From Candidatus Gastranaerophilales bacterium (GTDB taxonomy: Bacteria > Cyanobacteriota > Vampirovibrionia > Gastranaerophilales > Gastranaerophilaceae), in the NCBI GenBank assembly GCA_900552525.1, contig UNSK01000057.1:1-10000 (forward strand): DNA of 10,000 nucleotides, in the 5' to 3' direction. Every line of letters begins with the position of its first letter. Positions within the stretch are counted from its first letter, which is position 1. Of this stretch, positions 6,510-10,000 are shown piece after piece. A program made the position numbers and the translations under genes. The notes below the pieces were generated by a model, which had not been told where the DNA came from, made no database searches, and saw only the letters and a program-made list of their open reading frames with translations.

Positions 6510-7511
6510 ATGAAATTAACTGTACTTGGTCCGGGATGCTGGGGGTTAACATTAGCCTGGCTTATGAATGATAACTTTGAAGATATTGTCATCTGGGGAA
6601 GAGAGTGCGATTTGAATGATGACCTTGTTATAAATAAACATTGTTCAAAACCTCTTGAAGTACAGCTTGATAAAAAAGTACAAATAACCTCCGACTTAAA
6701 AAAAGCAATCGAAGGTGCAGATATAATTTTGTCAGTAGTGGCAACAGGCGGAGTGCGTCCGGTTTGTGAACAGTTAAAGGCTGCCGGTATTAAACCGGAA
6801 ACACCTCTGGTTAACGCTTCGAAAGGTTTAGAATTAAATACTCTAATGCGTATGTCAGAAGTTATCAAAGATGTGCTTCCTGAGCAGAAAGTTGTAATAT
6901 TATCCGGTCCAACGCTTGCAAAAGAAGTTCTTATGGGGAAACCAACTGCAGCCTCTGTTGCCTGTGAAGATATTGAAACTGCAGAATTTGTACAGAAAGC
7001 CTGCAATGTTCCTAACAGATTTAGGCTGTACACAAACACTGATGTTATAGGTGTAGAACTCGGCGGAAGCTTAAAGAACGTCATTGCAATTGCCTCTGGT
7101 TTTGCACATACGATGGACTTAGGCGACAACTGCATGGGCTCTCTTCTTACAAGAGGTATGGCAGAAATTGTAAGACTATCTGTTAAACTCGGAGCAAATC
7201 CTTCTACATTATATGGTTTGTCAGGCATGGGCGATCTTATCGCAACCTGCTCAAGCCCGATGTCAAGAAATTATACTGTTGGAGCAATGCTGGGAAAAGG
7301 TAAAAAAATTAATGATATACTTAACGAACTCGGCTCTGTTGCAGAAGGTGTGAAAACATCTAAAGCAGTTTGCGACCTTGCCGAAAAATTAGGCATAGAA
7401 GTACCTGTATCAAGCGCAATTTATGAGGCCGTTTACACTGACATTACACCTCAAGAAGTTCTGTCAAAACTTATGAACAGAAAGCTAAAGAAAGAAGAAA
7501 GTTATGATTAA
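6510..7511 (+). CDS. gpsA: Glycerol-3-phosphate dehydrogenase [NAD(P)+]
   Basis: GpsA reduces dihydroxyacetone phosphate to sn-glycerol 3-phosphate, the backbone of phospholipids, in the cytosol. The 333 residues match the family length. The N-terminal Rossmann motif is GPGCWG at 7-12 (family GxGxWG). ASKGLE at 103-108 carries the catalytic Lys105, LSGPTLAKEV follows at 131-140, and ELGGSLKNVIAIASG at 183-197 holds the second catalytic Lys189. GDLIATCSS and SRN at 241-254 form the substrate and cofactor end of the C-terminal domain. AGGAGG at 6496-6501 sits 8 nt before the ATG. It is the first gene of a plus-strand operon: its stop overlaps the start of the PSP1-domain gene by 8 nt, so the two are probably translationally coupled. 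Confidence 0.97.
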   Translation: MKLTVLGPGCWGLTLAWLMNDNFEDIVIWGRECDLNDDLVINKHCSKPLEVQLDKKVQITSDLKKAIEGADIILSVVATGGVRPVCEQLKAAGIKPETPLVNASKGLELNTLMRMSEVIKDVLPEQKVVILSGPTLAKEVLMGKPTAASVACEDIETAEFVQKACNVPNRFRLYTNTDVIGVELGGSLKNVIAIASGFAHTMDLGDNCMGSLLTRGMAEIVRLSVKLGANPSTLYGLSGMGDLIATCSSPMSRNYTVGAMLGKGKKINDILNELGSVAEGVKTSKAVCDLAEKLGIEVPVSSAIYEAVYTDITPQEVLSKLMNRKLKKEESYD

Positions 7512-8436
7512 ATATGCAGTTAAATACATAAAAAATACTTTCGTTCCGCTTAAATGCCCTGATAACGTAAACTTGGATGACGGCGTGCTCATACTAGCGA
7601 GAACTGAAAAGGGAGAAGAAGCCCTGAAGGCTTTTCTGGTAAATAAAGATGTAGCTAAACATTTTGAAGCTTCCAATAAAACTCCTGCGCCATTTGAATT
7701 TATTAGAATAATGACCCAGGAAGACATGATGGTTCTTGAGGAATTAAAGAAGGAAGAAGTAACCTCTTTTTTCAAATGTAAAGATTTAGTAAAAAAACAT
7801 AACTTGAACATGAACCTCGTCCAATGCAGAATAACCTTTGATAAAAGAAAAATTTCTTTTTACTATACAGCGCCAGAACGTGTAGATTTCCGCGAACTGC
7901 TGAAAGATTTAACTCAGGTATTTAAAAGAATGAGAATAGATCTTCGCCATATAGGCGTAAGAGATGAGTCCTCTATTATGGATGGTACCGGCATTTGCGG
8001 TAAGCCATTCTGCTGCTCTTCATATCTGAGAAAGTTTGAATCAATAAACGTTAAACTTGCAAAAGATCAGGGAATGCCGATTGCGCCTTCTAAAATTTCA
8101 GGCACCTGCGGCAGACTGCTCTGCTGCCTGACATATGAATATTCAAATTACATAGAAGCAGCAAAAGGAATGCCGCCAGTAGGTTCAACCGTTATGACAC
8201 CGTCTGGTCTAGGCAAAATCTGCTTTATACAGTTCTTAAATAATTCCGTTGCAGTTAAATTCGAAGATGGCAAAATAAAAGAATACTGCAAAAACGACAT
8301 TGAAATGGTTGATGCAGATGTCAATGTTGATATCGAAATTTCAAGAATTAACAACTACTCAACTGATGAAAAAGTTGATGCTAAACAGCTTAAACAGCTA
8401 GAAGACGACAGAAACAGCTCTACTGGTAATGTGTAA
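7504..8436 (+). CDS. ricT: PSP1-domain protein, RicT/YaaT-like
   Basis: A 310-residue PSP1 C-terminal-domain protein. In Bacillus subtilis the homologue RicT (YaaT) works with RicA and RicF as an iron-sulfur-binding accessory of RNase Y; RicA and RicF are not seen here, so the same role is inference. The family core is clear: YTAPERVDFRELLKDL at residues 121-136, a segment with IGVRDESSIMDGTGICG, and the conserved cysteines C165, C170, C171, C202, C207 and C208 in GICGKPFCC and GTCGRLLCC. The C-terminal 225-270 forms a small SH3-like beta region, and the last 30 residues are charged and probably disordered. Only a weak purine-rich ribosome site precedes the ATG, which lies inside the 3' end of gpsA, so coupling is likely. 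Confidence 0.88.
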   Translation: MIKYAVKYIKNTFVPLKCPDNVNLDDGVLILARTEKGEEALKAFLVNKDVAKHFEASNKTPAPFEFIRIMTQEDMMVLEELKKEEVTSFFKCKDLVKKHNLNMNLVQCRITFDKRKISFYYTAPERVDFRELLKDLTQVFKRMRIDLRHIGVRDESSIMDGTGICGKPFCCSSYLRKFESINVKLAKDQGMPIAPSKISGTCGRLLCCLTYEYSNYIEAAKGMPPVGSTVMTPSGLGKICFIQFLNNSVAVKFEDGKIKEYCKNDIEMVDADVNVDIEISRINNYSTDEKVDAKQLKQLEDDRNSSTGNV

Positions 8437-8449
8437 AAGGAGAAATAAT

Positions 8450-9169
8450 ATGCTAGAAAGAATTGAAAAACTGCAAGTAATTTCACTTGGATTGCTTATT
8501 GCACTAGGTTTAATCATATCTACACAAATGGTATCATCATCATTATCAAAAAATGTCATCTCCGTTACAGGCTCTGCATACGAGATTGTTAAATCAGACT
8601 CCGGCACTCTAAACTTTGATATTGTTGTAAAACGCCCTAATAAACAAGATGCATATACAGCCGTTCAATCTCAGATTAAAATAGTAGAAAAATACCTGCA
8701 AGCCAAAAACATAACTAATGTAGAAAAGAAAACTGTAAACGGTTACTTCACCTACAAAAGAGATTTTAATGGTGCATATACAAATACACCGGAAGCATAT
8801 AACCTCTCTCAACCTATGTCAATAAGCTCAAACAATGTTGAACTTATAAAAGAAATTTCTAACGATATAACCAGTCTGATTAATCAGGGAGTTGATATTA
8901 ATGTATACGCGCCGTCCTACGATTACTCAAAATTACCGGAACTAAAAGTATCATTGCTTGAAAAAGCATCCAATGATGCAAAAAACAGAGCAGCTTCAAT
9001 GCTTAAAGCAACACATAACAGTGTCGGTAAAATCCAATCTGTAAGAATGGGAGTTTACCAGATTACACCGGTAAATTCAACTGATGTTTCTGACATGGGT
9101 ATCAATGACACATCCTCTATTGACAAAAAAGTAACTGCTGTTGCTAATGTATCATTTAAAATAAAATAA
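8450..9169 (+). CDS. SIMPL (DUF541) domain protein, membrane-anchored
   Basis: A 239-residue SIMPL-domain protein, a family of periplasmic or surface proteins of unclear function (the E. coli member YggE has been tied to oxidative stress). Residues 8-27 are a single hydrophobic segment after a short charged start, an N-terminal anchor or uncleaved signal. The domain starts with ISVTGSAYEIVKSDSGTL (37-54), typical of the family, and ends in a C-terminal half with LLEKASNDAKNRAASML (169-185). The ATG at 8450 is preferred over an in-frame ATG at 8429 because AAGGAG (8437-8442) lies 7 nt upstream and the longer form would overlap ricT and place charged residues before the anchor. Third gene of the gpsA operon, 13 nt after ricT. 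No terminator follows it. Confidence 0.85.
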   Translation: MLERIEKLQVISLGLLIALGLIISTQMVSSSLSKNVISVTGSAYEIVKSDSGTLNFDIVVKRPNKQDAYTAVQSQIKIVEKYLQAKNITNVEKKTVNGYFTYKRDFNGAYTNTPEAYNLSQPMSISSNNVELIKEISNDITSLINQGVDINVYAPSYDYSKLPELKVSLLEKASNDAKNRAASMLKATHNSVGKIQSVRMGVYQITPVNSTDVSDMGINDTSSIDKKVTAVANVSFKIK

Positions 9170-9183
9170 ATATATATGTAGTA

Positions 9184-9212
9184 TTGCATTACAATATAAA
9201 AAGTGTTAAAAT
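9184..9212 (+). promoter_or_regulatory. Extended -10 promoter for the YjfB-like gene
   Basis: TTGCAT (9184-9189), a 17-nt spacer and TAAAAT (9207-9212) with an upstream TG at 9204-9205 (TGTTAAAAT) form a good extended -10 promoter. The start near 9219 gives a leader of about 24 nt. It looks like an ordinary housekeeping-sigma promoter, not a flagellar sigma-28 one. Confidence 0.65.
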
Positions 9213-9242
9213 ATAAATATCACAAATAGAAGAGGATAATAT

Positions 9243-9437
9243 ATGGATATTAGTTCAGTAGGCGGAAGTGCAATGACCCCTGAGGTCCAGGCTCAATATG
9301 CCGTAAAATGTATGCAAATGTCACAACAAACAAGTTACATAGCAGGGGACTTAATTCAAGATACAGCTGAAATATCAGCAGAAGCTCTTGCAAAATGTAC
9401 AGAAGAACTTAATGCAAGTCTTGAAAGATTATTATAA
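9243..9437 (+). CDS. Small YjfB-like protein (putative motility protein family)
   Basis: A 64-residue soluble, mostly helical protein beginning MDISSVGGSAMTPEVQAQYA and rich in Gln, Ala and Met. The MDI start, the Gln-rich middle and the length resemble the YjfB_motility family (Bacillus YjfB, of unknown biochemistry), but similarity at this size is weak, so the name is tentative. AGAGGAT (9231-9237) lies just before the ATG. It has its own promoter and a strong terminator, so it is a monocistronic, probably well-expressed unit. There is no signal peptide or membrane segment. No flagellar or chemotaxis gene is in the window. Two cysteine-free ends and two internal Cys (23, 52) are visible, with no motif that I recognise. 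Confidence 0.6.
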   Translation: MDISSVGGSAMTPEVQAQYAVKCMQMSQQTSYIAGDLIQDTAEISAEALAKCTEELNASLERLL

Positions 9438-9453
9438 AATAAATTTTAAAATT

Positions 9454-9487
9454 AAAAAAGCAGTCTGTTCAAACAGACTGCTTTTTT
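9454..9487. terminator. Bidirectional intrinsic terminator
   Basis: The arms GCAGTCTGTT and AACAGACTGC form a perfect inverted repeat flanked by six A on the left and six T on the right, so it can stop transcription in both directions. On the plus strand it ends the YjfB-like transcript; on the minus strand it lies directly after the stop of the short frame at 9486-9575. Confidence 0.9.
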
Positions 9488-9575
9488 ATTGCCCGACCGG
9501 GTAATCAACATATTGCCCGTTACGGTAATGGATTTGCAGTCGTGATTTAGGTTTAATAATTGTATTAAATCTTTT
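9486..9575 (-). pseudogene. Unexplained 29-codon minus-strand frame without start (possible decayed or frameshifted mini-gene)
   Basis: On the minus strand, 29 sense codons run without a start codon to a TAA that abuts the bidirectional terminator. The protein-like end reads IHYRNGQYVDYPVGQ, with a YxxGQ motif repeated at an 8-codon period. Just upstream, an ATG at 9579-9577 begins a different frame that stops after four codons (M-K-K-I). Removing a single A from its A5 run would join it to the frame, giving a 30-residue protein starting M-K-R-F-N. I do not recognise it. No good ribosome site or promoter is visible. It may be a decayed gene, a sequence error at a homopolymer, or chance. Confidence 0.3.
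9488..9529. repeat. Two tandem 18-nt imperfect palindromes
   Basis: Copies at 9488-9505 (ATTGCCCGACCGGGTAAT) and 9512-9529 (ATTGCCCGTTACGGTAAT) share 14 of 18 positions and repeat every 24 nt with CAACAT between. Each folds on itself with a G-T wobble. They could be paired protein-binding sites; alternatively the 24-nt period equals eight codons of the minus-strand frame here and reflects repeated YxxGQ. Confidence 0.55.
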
Positions 9576-9601
9576 TCATACTTCCAGCTATTCTTAATTC
9601 C

Positions 9602-9627
9602 AAGAGCCGATTAGGCTCTTTTTTTTT
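9602..9627 (+). terminator. Intrinsic terminator
   Basis: AAGAGCC and GGCTCTT pair around a GATTA loop, followed by a T run through 9627. The direction is plus only. No gene lies between this and the terminator at 9454-9487, so it either backs up that terminator or ends a short plus-strand RNA of about 110 nt or less. Confidence 0.75.
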
Positions 9628-9643
9628 GATGTTTATAAAATAG

Positions 9644-9691
9644 CCAGAAAGTTGCAGGCCTTTCTGGGAATTAAAATAATTCCCACATGGG
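9644..9691 (+). promoter_or_regulatory. Structured leader of the DUF378 gene: overlapping hairpins
   Basis: Three inverted repeats sit in a row and share bases. CCAGAAAG/CTTTCTGG pairs 9644-9651 with 9660-9667; GGGAATTA/TAATTCCC pairs 9666-9673 with 9677-9684; CCC/GGG pairs 9682-9684 with 9689-9691. Because neighbours share arms, not all can form at once. In addition CCTTT at 9659-9663 could pair with AAAGG at 9710-9714 in the ribosome site. The transcription start is not located, so whether this is in the leader is inferred from position. Confidence 0.4.
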
Positions 9692-9727
9692 TAATAATAA
9701 AAACGTAGCAAAGGAAGGAGAAAAAAT

Positions 9728-9943
9728 ATGAATAAATTCTTAAAAGTTACATCTTACATCCTTGTTCTTATCGGAGCCTTAAACTGGGGGCTGGTAGGTC
9801 TTTTTGATTTTAACCTCGTATCATTCTTATTTGGTGATATGACGCTTCTATCACGTGTTATTTATAGCTTAGTCGGTATAAGTGCGATTGTAGCAGCAAT
9901 TACCGGACATATGTATGAAAAAAGATACTGCGTTGAAGAATGA
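9728..9943 (+). CDS. DUF378 family small membrane protein
   Basis: A 71-residue protein of the DUF378 (YuzA-like) family, whose function is unknown. The signature is LIGALNWGLVGLFDFNLV at residues 15-32, followed by SRVIYSLVGISAIVAAI at 42-58. Two transmembrane helices, about 7-26 and 44-61, with a short Asp-containing hairpin between them, make a small inner-membrane protein with a charged C-terminus (YEKRYCVEE). A strong AGGAAGGAG site at 9712-9720 lies 7 nt before the ATG. It is a single-gene unit, preceded by a structured 100-nt leader region and closed by a terminator. No clear promoter is seen; TTGCAG at 9652-9657 with AATAAT at 9675-9680 is a weak candidate. Confidence 0.85.
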   Translation: MNKFLKVTSYILVLIGALNWGLVGLFDFNLVSFLFGDMTLLSRVIYSLVGISAIVAAITGHMYEKRYCVEE

Positions 9944-9950
9944 ATAGTAG

Positions 9951-9978
9951 AAAGAGTGGATTAAATCCACTCTTTTTT
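9951..9978. terminator. Bidirectional intrinsic terminator
   Basis: AAAGAGTGGAT (9951-9961) pairs with ATCCACTCTTT (9965-9975) around a TAA loop, followed by T to 9978. It ends the DUF378 transcript, and its A-rich left flank lets it also serve the convergent gene entering from the right. Confidence 0.88.
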
Positions 9979-10000
9979 ACTTCTTGTACGCGTTTTTAGC
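9977..10000 (-). CDS. Probable C-terminal end of a minus-strand gene (partial)
   Basis: Reading leftward from the window edge, the minus strand is open for seven codons (A-K-N-A-Y-K-K) to a TAA at 9979-9977 that abuts the shared terminator. The placement directly at a bidirectional terminator is what favours a real gene end. Too short to identify. Confidence 0.35.
   Translation of the reverse strand, partial: AKNAYKK

Noticed and set aside
6488..7228. Long open frame (246 codons) on the minus strand opposite gpsA
   Set aside because: It is the antisense shadow of a gpsA gene with all catalytic motifs; the translation is Ser/Thr/Pro-rich with no recognisable domain and no ribosome site.
7485..7811. 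Minus-strand open frame of 108 codons across the gpsA/ricT junction
   Set aside because: It spans two well-supported plus-strand genes in antisense, with no promoter or ribosome site.
8429..8449. Seven-codon extension of the SIMPL gene
   Set aside because: The ATG at 8429 lies inside ricT and precedes the AAGGAG site that positions translation at 8450.

Overview
This is an AT-rich, densely coded bacterial chromosomal window made mostly of housekeeping genes. The best phylogenetic hint is the minus-strand pair of a polyprenyl diphosphate synthase, with a plant/cyanobacterial-type FARM region (DDLPCMDNDD followed by RRGKP), and a 'divergent PAP2' membrane protein directly downstream. That pairing recalls the crtE-PAP2 order of cyanobacteria. 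With low GC and no photosynthesis genes, I infer a non-photosynthetic cyanobacterial relative (Melainabacteria/Vampirovibrionia, Gastranaerophilales-like). This is an inference from gene order and sequence style, not a database result. No phage, transposon, CRISPR, tRNA or rRNA is visible.

Layout. (1) 49-2367, minus strand: operon rsgA > ispA/crtE-type synthase > divergent PAP2, with overlapping gene ends (17 nt, then ATGA). (2) 2388-3831, plus strand: a good sigma-70-type promoter drives ribH (start corrected to 2447) and murQ (start corrected to 2938). rsgA and ribH are divergent, and rsgA looks leaderless. (3) 3828-6398, minus strand: a large two-enzyme murein hydrolase (GH24-type lysozyme, LysM repeats, Amidase_3) without a signal peptide; its stop codon overlaps that of murQ. 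(4) 6510-9169, plus strand: operon gpsA > ricT-type PSP1 gene > SIMPL-domain protein, tightly coupled. The short 6399-6509 gap carries divergent promoters for regions 3 and 4. (5) 9184-9487: a 64-residue YjfB-like gene with its own extended -10 promoter and a strong bidirectional terminator. (6) 9488-9727: a non-coding stretch with an unexplained minus-strand short frame, two tandem 18-nt imperfect palindromes, a second terminator, and overlapping hairpins leading into a DUF378 membrane protein gene. (7) 9951-10000: a terminator shared with the probable C-terminal end of a minus-strand gene.

Functionally, most genes serve the cell envelope and basic metabolism: isoprenoid chain synthesis and a phosphatase-like membrane protein (regions 1), cell-wall cleavage and MurNAc-6-phosphate recycling (murQ and the hydrolase), phospholipid precursor (gpsA), ribosome assembly (rsgA), flavin synthesis (ribH) and possibly RNA processing (ricT). 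The parts most worth a second look are the signal-less lysozyme-amidase fusion and the intergenic region 9454-9727.
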